Positions 45,233-58,333 of a stretch of DNA of 64,000 bases are shown here, in pieces; position 1 is the stretch's first letter; each line of letters opens with the position of its first letter. The stretch lies in contig OZ287701.1 in assembly GCA_965649825.1 (NCBI GenBank), positions 682,001 through 746,000 of the forward strand, in the 5' to 3' direction. The position numbers and the translations under genes were made by a program. The notes under the pieces were generated by a model. The model ran no database searches. It was not told where the DNA came from and was given only the letters and a program-made list of their open reading frames with translations. This DNA comes from Penicillus capitatus (Eukaryota; Chlorophyta).

Positions 45233-45979
45233 GCGCAGTCATAGCCTTTGGCAAAACCAAGAACAGTTTCTAACACATCATCATGGAAATAGGCATCGTC
45301 CATCACAACATGAGGCAGAAAATTTGTGTTTGTCTGTGAGTCTGGACAAGAACAACAACATCAATGACACCAACGACAACACTTCTTATTGTAACACTAC
45401 CCACAAACAATGATTGTACAAGAGACGCTTTGCGTGATCAGCACAGCTCATTGCGCAGTCTCTCATTAGGATGACGGAGAGACCAGTAACTTGCCGTGCC
45501 TCTATAGGAGAGTATGCTTCCAAGAATACGGGATTTTTATAGTAGGCTTAGGGTAGAGTTGTCCTTTCATGAAAGTATCGATTCTGTATGTACAGCAAGC
45601 AGTTTCAACATAGTATGTGTCGTAAAAGAATATGGAAAAGCTAAAGGGATCATGGGCATAAAAAGCGAAATCCAAACACTGTTTCCAATCCGACGTACCA
45701 CCACCTTATGAATCGAAAGAAAAGATATAAAATCTCGTTGACTGCATTATTGATCAAGGCAACGGAATCAAAGGGGGAAACAAGTACATGCATCCCACAT
45801 TCATATCGAGAGTCAAGATACCCCATCACAACAATACGCGTCTCGGAGAAAGAGACTCATAGTAAACGAGGACATAAATCGAAAAAACCCACGAGAAGCA
45901 CACATTTCTGCAATCTACACTTATTTTTGAGCCATTCGGCGAGTGAGGCGAGCCATATACCAATCAATCTAAAGAAAAA
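45233..45979. other. Convergent intergenic gap
   Basis: Low-complexity, A-rich sequence between the 3' ends of PP2C and the kinase gene. Frames of 65-98 codons here are Lys/Ser-rich with no recognisable feature. Confidence 0.4.
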
Positions 45980-48976
45980 TCAAAAGGTCTTGAGAGAACG
46001 CTGAATCGTCATCAGATGCTCAAACAGTGTCAAAGAGGGCTGCTGTTTATGAAGGATCTTGAGGATCAGTTCAATCGTATCGCTTTCAAAGGTTTCCTCA
46101 CACGTAAAACAGATACAACGTGTATGACTGACGGTATTTAAGATGACTTCAGCATGGCCGTCTGACACACTTTCCTCATCATCTAAACAACCAGCCGCAC
46201 GTCGATTGCGAAGGCACAGCAGAACAGGTGTGCATTACCGAGTGAGATCTCGATGAGCTCCACATTCGCACGGGATGCTACGGCATGGAGCTCCGTTTTC
46301 TCTGGACGTAATCCTTTGATACAGACGATAAGAGCGATGTCATTTTCCAAAAGCATCCAAGGATTCAGTAGGCATTTTTTTCGGGCCATTTTAAGTACAG
46401 GCGAGAAAGAGACCGACTCTTCTCTTGGCAGACACACCGTTCCTAGAAAACGTGTCACAGAGGCACGTGGAATCTGCAGCATCCGTTAACAGAGTGAGTC
46501 GTGGATGATGTTGTTCAGCATCGATGATACCTTTTGTACAGACGATCGCGAAAAGGCTTCATCGGAAATCAATCGGCGGTAAGGAGGTAGTTTGTCCGAA
46601 GCGATGATGGTATCCAGCTTCTGACCAAGACTCGTCAGGTTAGGGCGCCACAGATGTCCCCGAATAAGAATGAACTGTAACAGATCGTAAACAATACCCT
46701 GGCCGCCACACGAGAGTAATCTAAACGCCGCCACATCTCAGAAGCGACACGTATGCATTGCCAATGCTCGTGCCTCTGTTTTTCGTTGTCAACGATGGCC
46801 ATGGTGTCCGTTGTGACTCTAAGAAAAAATCGAATCCAGTCTCGCTCGAACTGGAGGAATTCGCCGGTGACCAATTCGAACAGAAGACATCCAAGTGCCC
46901 ATACATCACTCGGAGGACCTGCACCCATGCGTTTACGACGATCGTACTCTGGTTTGTCTGTCTGCTGCGCATTCGCAATCAGCAACATCTCGGGACTCTT
47001 GTTAAACTCCGTGCCACTGTGCAGAGAAGGTTGTCTAGGAGAGTGAATGTATCAGAGGGACGTACTGATTGCGAACGGTTCGTGCTTCCCAGTTGTTGCT
47101 GTAACTTCGCGCTTCGCCAAAATCGGCCAACACCACTCGGAACGGTAGCTCCTCGGTCGGAGGATTCCAAAAGTGCTCTTCTGAGATACCCGGCAAAGGC
47201 TCCAACAGAATGTTGCTGCACTTGAGATCGAAATGCACCACGTTTTTATCGTGCAGCACCTAGAAAAGCACATCTGACAGGACAATCCCCTCCTGTCATT
47301 CCTCTCACCTTGACAGCGCTGATGATCTCGCGGAAGATGCGAATGAAAATCCGCAAACCTTCTGGAGCTTGCTCAGGAAATCTTTTGCGCCATTCCTTAA
47401 CAGCGCGATGCATCTTTCGATTTTCAGAAGTGTATGCTTACGAGGAGTGAGCATTTGTAGTCTTTCATGACAAGGAGGATGTTTCCCGCCGAGATACCGT
47501 AGTCGTAGAGATGGCTAATGCACTGCTCCGTTTTGAATTGCTCCATGATTGAGATCTCTGAGTATGCACCCATCAAACTCGACATCTCATTGTTTTCCAC
47601 CGGATGATCCAGTACTTTAATCACACAGGACTCCGGCTCTCCTGCACAACAAAACCCTAGTCACTCTTTCATCCAGCCGCCTAGCTCTATTTGCCTTCAA
47701 GAGGAAAAGGACACCGGAAAACGTGCGCAAAGGTTCCCCGGGCAACGTGATCCTGGTTGGCGTAGAGATCGGCTGGAAAGAGTGAACTGGTCAGCAGTCT
47801 CAGAAGACGGTAGAGGTTTGGCGAATGAAAACAGAGTTTCTTCTTGAGATGAGAGACGACAGGTTTGGAAGACAGGTGTTCCAGATGATGCATCAGGACC
47901 CTCGGCACATACTTAATGATCCGCTCGATGTGTAAGATATCTGTGTCGTGGTCTCGTGCCGGACGCGTATTATATTCTAGCAGCATTCCTTCAAGGAGCA
48001 GTTCCACCCAAACACTCCGCAGCGCGACATCCGAATAGACATAGCGCTCTTCCCGAGCAGTCTCATACGGATTCAGGTGCGTTGAGCTGTCAGGAATTCT
48101 CGCAGTGCCGCTGAGAAGCGCCGCGAATTCAGACTCGCTAACGCTCTCTTTGGTGGAGAGATGCATCCAAGAGAAAGAAGACAATTCGTCTAATTGGGAT
48201 TGACTTGCAGAGTACGTCGTCTCTGACGAGATCTTGGCACCGGATGGGCCTGCATGCTTTGCGCTGCTGCCTGGAACAGCACGGTCGGTTTTGAGGAAAT
48301 TTAGCTTCGGAACGGGAAGGGGATCGAAAACGGGTGATTGGCAGAGTTCCGTATCGTCGAGCAACGAATCCAGTCCATCCGAATCCGAAGTCGACGACGA
48401 CGTGGGCGTCTCTCCATTGTAAAGTCTTTCGAGTTTCTCCAATCTCTTCACGTCTTCGTCGACGTCTCCTGTATATTCGAAATCGCTGGGCGTCTTGAAG
48501 CCACTCAACTCCGAAGGATTGCGTTTGGGTAACCAGACCGCCGCCGTCGGCGATTCTCGGGATTGTGTAAGCTGTTGAACCGAAAGGCTGCGCCCTCGCG
48601 ACGCTAAGCCCCCGAGGCCTCGTTGGGTCAACTGCCTTGTCTCTTCGTCGGCGTCGGCATCAGCGGCGCTCCGTTCGGCGAAAGGAAGGGGATAGGATAA
48701 GGCTGGCCTGAGCGGTGCAGCCTCCTCACGATCTTCGCCTTGTGTTCCCATTCTGAGGAGTGGCACGACGGCAGGTCTGAGTTGCACGTGTGGTTCTTCA
48801 TAGCCGATATCCAGATCGCTGTCGGTGGAGAGCGGGGCCGAAAGTGTGGATGTTTCTCCGCGGTATTGCCTTTCGAGTGTCTCCAATCTCTTGCAATCCT
48901 CGGCAACGTCGCCGGTGTATTCAAAATCTGATGGTGTTTGAAAGCGCGTCGAATGGGGGCTTCCACTTGAAGACAT
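45980..48976 (-). CDS. Protein kinase fused to a degenerate tyrosine-phosphatase-like domain
   Basis: The N-terminal 420 residues are mostly disordered but carry two copies of a motif (PSDFEYTGDVAEDCKRLE and PSDFEYTGDVDEDVKRLE). The kinase domain follows: RGTFAHVF glycine loop, CV-I-K lysine, helix-C Glu in AYSEISIMEQF, HFDLKCSNILL catalytic loop, DFGEA, SPEML and PSDVWALGCLLFELVTG. The key catalytic residues are all present. After the C-lobe, an intron of 57 bases (ending near 46470) removes an in-frame TAA and joins SRSSVQK to IPRASVTRFLGTV. The last 150 residues resemble a dual-specificity/Siw14-like phosphatase, where CICFTCEETFESD sits at the P-loop. There Cys remains, but His is Thr and the essential Arg is Ser, so it should be catalytically dead. 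The start is placed at the first ATG before the repeats; the frame stays open upstream to 49150. Confidence 0.75.
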
Positions 48977-49201
48977 AGTTCTTGTGTTCGAAAACCTGTA
49001 GCCAAGAAGGGAAGATGCTTCTTTCCCGTCCTTCCTGATCTCTGGCCTCTCTGCGCACGTCATCTCCAATCTCTTCTCCGTTCGAGTTCCGCAGTAGATA
49101 CCGAATGTCGGTGGACCGTGAGAATCGCAAGATTCATCGAGACTGCACACCCAAACACCATCGTGAGCGATCCGAGCACAGATACATGATGTGATCGACC
49201 G

Positions 49202-52200
49202 TTACCTTGGCTGACGTCCAACGTTGCGGTCTCGGACGGGTTGGGATCCGGAGGGAATGGTCATCGAAGGTGTTGGACAAAGGTCGTCACATTCCACGCT
49301 GAACTGATGCGAAAGTAAACCTAGATCAAAAAGCCATCGATGACGGCTGTGGTGTGGCGGCGCGATGCTCACCGTTTGGTTTATCGTTTTCATTGTCCAG
49401 CTTATCGGAGTTCGTCCGCTTCTTTTTGGTTCCGGTTTTGCTTGAGAGGCTTCTGTTTGAGAATTGGAGTTGGTTGCCACCAATACCAGCTTTTTGGGTC
49501 GGTGCGTTGAGGCTATTCAGATTCAACAGCGGAACATTTCTTGCCGTTCTTGTCAGCGAGTTTCCGGAAGAATGTCTTCGGGGGAACTCTGTTGTCGACG
49601 CTTTTTTCTCCACACTCAATCGAGAGACGTGCAGTCCAGGTGGACTGTAAGAGATGGTAGCACTCATGCCTCCACGCAACTTTCGGCCTGTCACTCTACA
49701 GCAACGCCACCACATCTCAAACTTACGGCGCATCCAGTAGATGTCATGTATCTACGTGTGAAGGCTATTGTCGATGCTCTTGTTGTTAATGGAATTGGCC
49801 CTTTTCACGGACTTCGTCTTTTTGATCGGTGCCAATTCTGCCGAAGGGGAGAGTCCAGGTAACGTTGCTTTGGTAGATTTCAGTTTTGAGAGATGGTGAG
49901 GATGGTCGAGGCTTCTGCTTGATTCTCTCGTGCCGCCAACAAAGGCAGATTTTGACATGTTTGTATTTCTTCCCGAATTCGAGCGCGTACGAAGTGAAGC
50001 TGAAGATTTCCTGCCAAGAAGACTCCTAAACGACTTTAAACCGCTGCCAAAACTCCGCGGCTCCTTCAGACATCAATTCCACGGTAACGAACATCAACAC
50101 ACATCTCGATAGCTTACCGTTGTGGACCGTGGGTGGTCGTTCGTCTGATCTGATTCCAAGAGCGCGTAGTTGTTGAAGGAAGGTGCACAAGGAATCCGTG
50201 TCTCAAAGTGAGACCAAACAGAAGAACTACTACACATCATGCCCTTTGTCTGGCAGAGCAATGACGGATCAACAGTGAAGAGAGATGGCGGGCAACGCAC
50301 TTCGGACTTTGTAGGGAATGACAGTAGACTTTTGGACCGCCAGTCATCTTTTCTATCGGAGCCTGGAGACCTCCGCTGTCTGAATAAAGGAATCTTTGAT
50401 GGTATTTCTTCACTCTTTGGTTTTCGATCGATTAACGAACGTAAATTTCGGAACGCGCGTGTTCCTCTCTTTCGAACCCCGCCTGATGACGAACTGCCAT
50501 GGTGCGGGGAACTATGATGCGTTCTGCTGTCCAAAGCAGGCAGTTGTGGAACTTCGCGCTGTCCGAAGCTGATGGACTGCAGCAGCACATTTGTCCACGA
50601 TTCCTGACTGCCTTTGGACGACTCGATTAAGGATTGAGAGGCAAAAGTATTGAGTCCTTCACTCGAAGCGAACTCGATCGAAGAAAGTAATCCAGAATCA
50701 GCATCTGTCGTGGAAAGGTTGGATGGCTGGCGTCGGAGTTGGACATAACCAGCTTTTGAAGTGGAAGCTTCACCGTTTGGTGACTCCGGATCACTGTCGG
50801 CCTCTCCAGCAACCCTCTTCAGTCGCGAAGGCGGCGGATCGAAGGGGCCGATGGTGATGGAACGCGCAGACTCCAACGCTATTTCATCAGCTAAAGAATC
50901 CATGATACCGAGCTTGATAGCTTGAGAGAAGATCTCGACATGGTGATGTCCAACAAGCACACGAATGACCTAGACATCATCACACGCGGATCGATCGAGG
51001 CAGGGAGGGAGGGAGTGTTGTTGCCTCCAGATGTCCTTTGCATACGATAGACGCAGCAAAACTGCGACGTTTTCCGGCTTTTATATAGTTCCGCTTAAAT
51101 CCACTCCAGTGCAACTCCATGTAATAGGTACTGATATCTCGTTGTTTGGCAAAAGCGTTGTTTGGAACGGAAAAAAGAGTCTTGAGGAAAACAAGAACCA
51201 ATGCATGAATCCCTCCACTAAAGGACGGTTTGGACGTCGTTCGCTCGCAATCGCGTTTTAGCAATGTGCGCGGTGCGTGACCTTCTTCTGCAACACGCAG
51301 GCCAACCGAGATCAAAACCATAGAGCTGAAGATATCATGGAGATGGATACCTGGTGCGACAAGAAAGCGTAAGAAATCGAGTGGATCTTGTCCAAAAGAT
51401 GTTGGGCATGTATCCTGATAGTCCTGAGGCAAATTTTCTGCACACATGTCTGTCCATGAGGCATGGGCAGAAGGAGCATCTTTAACTTACCGAGATTCTG
51501 AACACCGCTGTCACGTTGAGCACTGACCACTTTGACCAGCGCCGTGTGATACGTCCACACGCCGCTTCTAAGACATGTTAACTCTTCGTGTTCACACCTA
51601 GACGCACAGCATTCAGCTGACGGGGAGGCGTGATGATGATGTGACGGGCCTCTTTTCGAGTTTTTCTGAGAAAAGCACGACACGGGAATACTCTCTGACC
51701 AATCTGACCCAAGATTCCCGCTTCAGCAATGATATGACTAGAAACTCTTCTAAAACTATATCTGTGGCCCTTTCCAGCATGTATCTACGCAACAGATCGT
51801 CAAAGAGATCATACACTTGTGCCGGTCTCGACCTGAAAAGGCGAAGCAAATTGTGAAACAGACGAAAAACGATTGGTGGCCAGACAGCTGTCTCCCACGC
51901 TCCGAAAACGGAGGACTCCATTGGGAGAAACGCATCGAGACATGTATATGCCACCAACTGCGCTTGGGCAAACGAAGGGGAGGAAGCAACGAATTCACCA
52001 AGGAGATGTATCACTGCCGTCATCTCTTCCAAGGCACGGATGTCTATTGTCTGGTAATCGAAAATCATCGCCATTCTGTCTTTGGCCCCGGCCAGCAATG
52101 CCAAGTAGCTTTTCGTGTTCTGGTGCTCAGGCACAAATCGACGCACATTGTTCATACCCACAACGGATGGCAAGGCCGTTTCGTTGAGTGGATGGCATGC

Positions 52201-54562
52201 GAATTCGTGCATCACTGCTAAAGCCAGATGCATACCCCTTTCGGTGGGAGCCCATCGAATGGATGGCTGTTCTCCCGGAAAGATCTGCCAACTTGGAGCC
52301 AGTAGCTCAGATACGACCAGAGTGGATGGATGTGTGAGCTCTTCTTCATCTTCCTCGGCTCCATCTCTCTCTTCCAGACTCTCATTGAGGAGCATGAAAT
52401 CTCTGGTATTGCTGCATTCTTCGCAGATTTCCGTTTCCAGGTTCAACCGGGAGAACGCACACATGATTTCAAGAATAGTGCATTTGATCGCGAGGGCAAG
52501 GGGCATATCCGAATTCTCCATGGCCTCAGCATCGGCCGGGACATTCCAGGCATGAAGGGTACTCTCTGTTACTGTCCCACCAAAGGACAGATAGTCACGA
52601 TGTGGACTGTTCTGTCCAGTCATCAAAGAACTGGAATGTCCTGCAGCAATGCTTTGTCCATATTGGGCTGCTTCATTTGGCTCAAGATCATCATCAAACA
52701 CGATCGAACGTCCGTCAGGTAAACTAATAGAAGTGTGTGTGGTTGTTGAGTTCGTCGAACGGGCGCCGTCGTGATACGTCAACCAATAGAAAGTCAATCT
52801 TCTCGCACAAAATCAGGTGACGTGACTGGCATTCGGAAGATCTGATCGCATACTTGGGGACGTCTTGACGCTGCTCGTGTTCTTGTAGATCTGCCATGGC
52901 CAGATGCGAAGAGGCATGGTGCTGTTTGGTTTGCGATCCAACGATGTCCAGCGATAGCTTTGAGAGGGTAGTCCCTTCTGTTTCCGTCTGCACCACATGA
53001 TACGTGGAGCTTGGTTGCGGAGCAGTCATTGTTCGATTGGTATCGGAAACGGGAGAGGGACATGGCTTTGAGAATGAACTCGAGTCTGACTCGGCTAGAT
53101 CAGCACAACAGCAATCTCAGCAACAATACCTATCAGCGGGGTGTGCGATGCCATACCGATGGATGGATAGGTAAAGCATTGCATTTTATTGACTTCCATG
53201 TGTGCTTCGGGGAAACTGTTGTTACTATCACTGCTGTCGCTCGTCGAAGACCGGGCAATCATCTGTGTCATCAACTCGTACTGTTCCTGGAGCGTACTGA
53301 GTACATCATGCTGCATGACTGCCTACAATCACAACACCGATTGCAGATCGGCAGGGCGCAGAGAATGGGTGGAGACTTTTTTAACAGCCACATTGTCCAA
53401 TGTGGACGCAAGCAGTTTGTAAACGCCTAGAGACTCAGATCCGTCCGTCCGGATGACGGTTGCAATCGATTCGACAAAGGCAACAGCTGCAGTCTCACAG
53501 TTACCTGAGAAACGAGATCCCATCATCATTGCTCACGCATCACATTTCTTACTGATAAAGGAAAGCGTGGCTTTCTCGATGGCAAAGAACAGCGAGACTT
53601 CATCGCATATAGAAATACGGGCAGATTCCCTTACCAATGATCGCACCGACTCCACAACCCACTGGGTCGTGTTCATCGCGCTAAGCAACAGATATGAGCA
53701 GCTAAGTATGCGCACATAGGAGGAGGGATTTCGTGGACCTTTCAACTTTTTGTCGGCTGATCTCATTATGGAGGTTCTGGACAGTATCGTCCAAAAAGTG
53801 TCCAACTGTCCGACGTGGTCCCGTGTCATCTGTTTCCCAATGCTGATCTACTCGAGCTGTTTCTAATCTTGGTTGAGATTTCGAAGTGTCTCTCGTCCAT
53901 TCGATGCCATACTGACCCCGACGAACGAGAGGCCAATTCGAACAACGTCTAAATTCCGTCAGCGCTTCTTGCAGGGATGTCACTGGCTGATTCTTCTCTG
54001 CTGAGGATGTCGAGAGTGGAGGTCGTTGTCGCGGTGACCACAATTCCAATGTCGTCGGTCGAATACGAAGCAAAACATGCTCTGGCCTCGATGAACCATC
54101 ATGCTCCTTGAACAATACGAAGCCCTCCGAATTTTGGAAAATTGCCAAGGCACAATTCTCTAGTTTCTGTTTAATTAAATCTGCCCCGCAATATCCAATT
54201 CTCACACAAAAGCAAAAGAGTGACCATAGAACGCACCGGGTGTTCTAGCAAATGCTTGATGCTGTTGGACATCATGGAGCAGTTTCTCGACTTTGGCCAG
54301 GAAACTCTGTTCTATCTCCTGCAGAGTACGAAAATCTCTTTGCGATACATGTATTCGACAATCGATCGAGTCCTGACACGTGCGCTCAGCAAAGAAGGCA
54401 CTTATCACTTGAGCATGTGTCATACTTTGGTCGAAAGCCGTCGATCCTGCGTAGGGACGAGTTTCAGAATCCGTATCTCGAGTGGAGTTGTGTGCAGTTG
54501 AGACTGGAATCTGGCAAAGCAGTAGCACTGAGGTCGGCGTTGCCCTTGCCAAACAATGGCAT
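49202..54562 (-). CDS. Large multi-exon protein of unknown function
   Basis: A chain of minus-strand exons from about 54562 (MPLFGKGNADLSATALPDSS) to a TAA at 49202. The longest exon, 52797-51613, is helical and leucine-rich (PLALAIKCTILEIMCAFSRL, VFRLFHNLLRLFRSRPAQVY), suggesting an alpha-solenoid core. The next exons (51447-50094) are mixed. The last part (50060-49202) is Ser/Lys/Arg-rich and disordered (EPRSFGSGLKSFRSLLGRKS), joined by an intron near 49375-49325. I do not recognise a family, and parts could belong to two genes, because several junctions (51000, 52800-53100) were not proven. Its 3' end is about 50 bases from the open kinase frame, and it is divergent from the stomatin gene. 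Confidence 0.5.
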
Positions 54563-55517
54563 TACCTGAAGGTAAATTTCAGCTGTCCCCTACCGAGCTG
54601 CACCGTACGCTCCTCAATCCACACTCGGCAAAAACACGCCGACGACGACTACACATACACACAGCCAGAATCAATCAATATCCAATCATCGACTCCCACT
54701 GCCTTGGACACGACACATGTCCAAGGCAGATGCATCCATCGCTGCGCTAGACAGTTCATCGTGGCTAGACATCGATGCGGGCGAGAGAAGAGGCATCGAG
54801 ACGCAGCATCGATAGATAGGGTATCCGAACCCTGATGTGCGTCATGGAGAACAGGGCGACGTTGATTCGTGCGGGTATCGTTGCTGGTCAAGGCGTCATG
54901 TTATGGCTTGCGCGGTTACCTGAAGCTGCTCTTCGTTGGCCGCGATCCGGATTCGAATGGCACCTTCGCGTGACTTAGAACTGCTCTTGCGCGGTATGCA
55001 TCCACATGGCGGTTTCTTTACGCAGACTTCACCAAACCCCATTGTTAAAGAATCTTCCAGTCACAAAAAAACAATTGCCCACGGTAAACGCTGTCGTAAA
55101 GCAGTCGAACACGCGTTCACAGAAGGAACGGTTAGAGAAATGTGTACTGACCGACGTATCAAAGTAGGAAGCAAAGTTCGACCGATTGAAGTATCAACAA
55201 CGGGCAAGACTGAAATTCGACTTGAGTGGACCGTCAAGAGTTGAGAATCAGACGATTCCAGACGATTTCAGACGATTTCAGACAACAACCAACTCTCGGT
55301 AACCGCCATCACTGCGCCACCCTGTCCGTGCATCAGACATCTGGTTCGCTGCTTTTGAGCTGAGGACCTCAGAACACCTCTGTCAGTCACCTGAAGAGGC
55401 CTCCATGTCGCCTAGGATTGCCTAGGAAGACCGCTAAAACGAGGCAATCGTCTTCAAGATATGCCATTTATGTGAGAATGTCATAAATGACGGGCATCTA
55501 ACGACAACGACGCGCCA
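54563..55517. other. Divergent intergenic region with short tandem repeat
   Basis: Between the large minus-strand gene and the stomatin gene. A 102-codon plus-strand frame (54936-55244) has no recognised feature. Around 55249-55283, the unit CAGACGATTT is repeated about three times. Confidence 0.4.
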
Positions 55518-57088
55518 ATGCATCGAAGACTGGTGCTTGAAGCGATCCGCCTTGTACCGACCGTTCGTGTCGTGCACTGCCCCAATATCTCGATCCTTTC
55601 GACACCGACTGCCTCCTCGGTGCTCGATCGATGGCAGACGTTCGCTGCGGATCTCACCTGGCGGCCCTACTCGACTCGAGTGACTCCCGACGAATTTATC
55701 CCCCTTCGTCCTCCACCCAACTTCGGAATCCGGTTCCTCCCGCGTGCGGTTCCGCCATCGAGATCGAAGAGAGCCAGCGATCTAGGGTTGTCCCGGAGAA
55801 GAAGGCTTTTGTCGTGGAGCGTTTCGGGAAATACTTGAGAGTCTTGGACTCGGGTTTGCATTTCTTGATCCCTCTGGTGCCGTCTCTTCACATGTCTCTT
55901 GTCTCTCTCATAGCCTTTCCATCTAGGTGGACCGAATCGCCTATGTTCACAGTCTGAAAGAGACGGCTATTCCGATCAATCACCAGAATGCCATTACCAA
56001 AGACAACGTGTCTATTGTTATCGATGGCGTCCTCTATGTCAAAGTCAGGCGACTCCTGATGGATGAGGGGCAACGCAAATGCGTCTGTAGATTGTGGATC
56101 CTCGAGCGGCGTCGTATGGAGTGGAGAATCCTCTCTATGCCATCACACAATTGGCCCAGACGACGATGCGGAGTCAGTTGGGGAAGATGTCGCTCGATCG
56201 AACGTTCGAAGAGAGAGATGCACTCAACGCCGCCATTGTCAAGTACTGGACCTCCGTCTGTAAAGATGTACATCGGATGATGGTGTTTAGAGATATCAAT
56301 GCAGCCGCACAGGCGTGGGGTCTTCAATGTCTGCGATATGAGATTCGAGATATCGAACCGCCAGAGATGGTTGCACGGGCAATGGAACTTCAAGTTGGAT
56401 GGAGTTTGTGAGTGGGAGAGAAAGGAATGCGTGTGTCTGATTGTCCGCAGGCAGAGGCCGAGCGCAAAAAGAGGGCACAGGTTTTGGAATCGGAAGGATC
56501 GAGAGATTCTCTGATCAACGTTGCCGAGGCGAAGAAACAAAATGTGATCTTGGCATCGGAAGGTGCCAAACAGGATCAAATTAACAGAGCCATCGGTAAA
56601 AATGTCACTCTTCTCACTCTTTAGAGATGGGATAGGCATGCAGGTGAAGCCGAGGCAATTTTGGCCAAAGCGAAGGCGACGGCGAAAGGACTCGAGCAGA
56701 TCTCGGAACAGATCCGATTGAATGGAGGGATGGATGCCGCCGCTCTCAGAGTGGCCGAACAGTACATGGAGGTGCCATCTTATCATCGTTTACAATAGAG
56801 TGAGCAAAAGTGTGATGACAGGCTTTTGCAAATATTGCCAAACAGAGCACGACAATGCTGTTGCCAGCCAACACGGGCGATCCAGCATCAATGGTGGCCC
56901 AGGCCATCGCCATTTTTCGACAGGCATCCAATACTTCCATTCCAATGCGACAAGACCCGCCATCAGCAACGCCAAAAACGGAAGGATCAGAGGAGAGAAT
57001 CGAGAGCGAGGAGAGTCTTCAAGAACAGGAAAAGACAGAGACTGTGCAGCAAACGGACACTAGATTTTCATTACAGAAAAAGAAATAG
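55518..57088 (+). CDS. STOML2: Mitochondrial stomatin-like protein 2 (SPFH/band 7)
   Basis: SLP-2 scaffolds cardiolipin-rich inner-membrane domains and membrane proteases. Eight exons (55518-55732, 55786-55876, 55927-56043, 56091-56242, 56291-56393, 56451-56595, 56644-56771, 56822-57088) give 405 residues with every phase consistent. A basic N-terminus ([19 protein letters not shown]) looks like a mitochondrial presequence. The band-7 domain reads [40 protein letters not shown], then [18 protein letters not shown] and [37 protein letters not shown] and the long coiled-coil region ([16 protein letters not shown]) follow, then the [20 protein letters not shown] tail typical of SLP-2. Seven introns are 47-57 bases long. 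Confidence 0.93.
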
Positions 57089-58333
57089 TTGACATGGACA
57101 GGCAGACAGACAGCTTTCGATGTCAGCGCCGACCGTTCGAACTGATGAGCCTAAGCCAAATCAGGCTTCGTGCTTCGTTTGCGAATTTTCGAACAGCGGT
57201 GGCGTTTTTGCAAACAAGTCGTCATCGTCGATGTCGATCGATCCCTGCGTTTCGCCTCTAGTCCTTTGAACTAACGTGCTGTTTGTGCAATGAAAGATAG
57301 ACGTAGCGACATGATCGTTTTCTGTCAGCGCGTCGAGTGCAACGAGGGTGTCGACGATGCAGAGGAGTCTCGGACGTCGCGCCAACATAGCAGTCGATGC
57401 TTTTCATCCAGTATATTTATAGGTGCTGGGCTTGTTGGCACTTTCAGAATTTCTGACATCGATCAGGGGCGTCGTCATCGCGAGAGTACTCAAAAAAGGT
57501 GTCTGATTCATCGCGATATCGGTGTTGGTATCAAAACGGCGTCAGACGCCATACATAAGAGAAACGTCATATCGGACAACAACTGTTGGACGGTTGAAAT
57601 GTCGTAAAAATACCGTGCGTGTAACGTCGAGGTCCACCGACGGTCCGAAACGAAACCCTAAGATCATCAAACGGAGCAAATGCTGATGAGAAAACTGAGG
57701 TGGCACACGGTCCTGTCTTTACAGTTCATGTCATCACTCCAAAAAAGTGCGACAGTAGATAGCATGAGAGAGCGCATGCCATATCTGCTAGAAGCACTCT
57801 AGAGACGGACAGAGAGCTGACAAGACGTCCTATGACTCTCTGTCTCGGGTACATGGCTGTGACTGCCAATAACTGCTGCTTCGAATTCAGGTGGGAAACG
57901 GCTCAAATCGACGAGGCGATCGGAAGGATCAGGTATGGAAAAGAACAAGAACTTCTGAGTGAAGTACTAGGCCTCTGCACTTCTGTCTAGCGATGGAGGG
58001 TATCGCGTGTGACATCACTCCAATGTCCAACTCGATGCACACATACACTGATCGAGTCCCCAGCGAAGCATTCCTACTGTGAATGCCGAGAAAAGAGATG
58101 ATCGTTCTGCGTTCGTTAGTTACGTCACGAGACGTGTCGTGGAGCATCTGCCTATAGGATTGCCGCTCATATGGATCCGAAACTGGAATACACAGATCCT
58201 CAATGAGAATACACGCATTCATGGGCCTTCTTAATGGAAGTCAAATCGCCCATGTCATGTCATAGATACAATAGAACCAACGAGTGCATGTCTGGTCTGT
58301 GGAATACTGGACCCCTCTTAGAGATGCGTTGCG
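57089..58333. other. Intergenic region between stomatin and RdRP genes
   Basis: Convergent 3' ends. A minus-strand frame of 75 codons (57161-57388) ends in an acidic tail (GSIDIDDDDLFAKTPPLFEN). A TATA-like CCTATAAATATA lies on the minus strand near 57415. It could be a small gene, but nothing else supports it. The rest has only short frames. Confidence 0.35.

Noticed and set aside
45514-46004. Two plus-strand frames of 65 and 98 codons
   Set aside because: Lys/Ser-rich low-complexity frames in a convergent intergenic gap with no start context or homology.
54936-55244. 102-codon plus-strand frame upstream of the stomatin gene
   Set aside because: No domain, signal or splice partner; left as intergenic.
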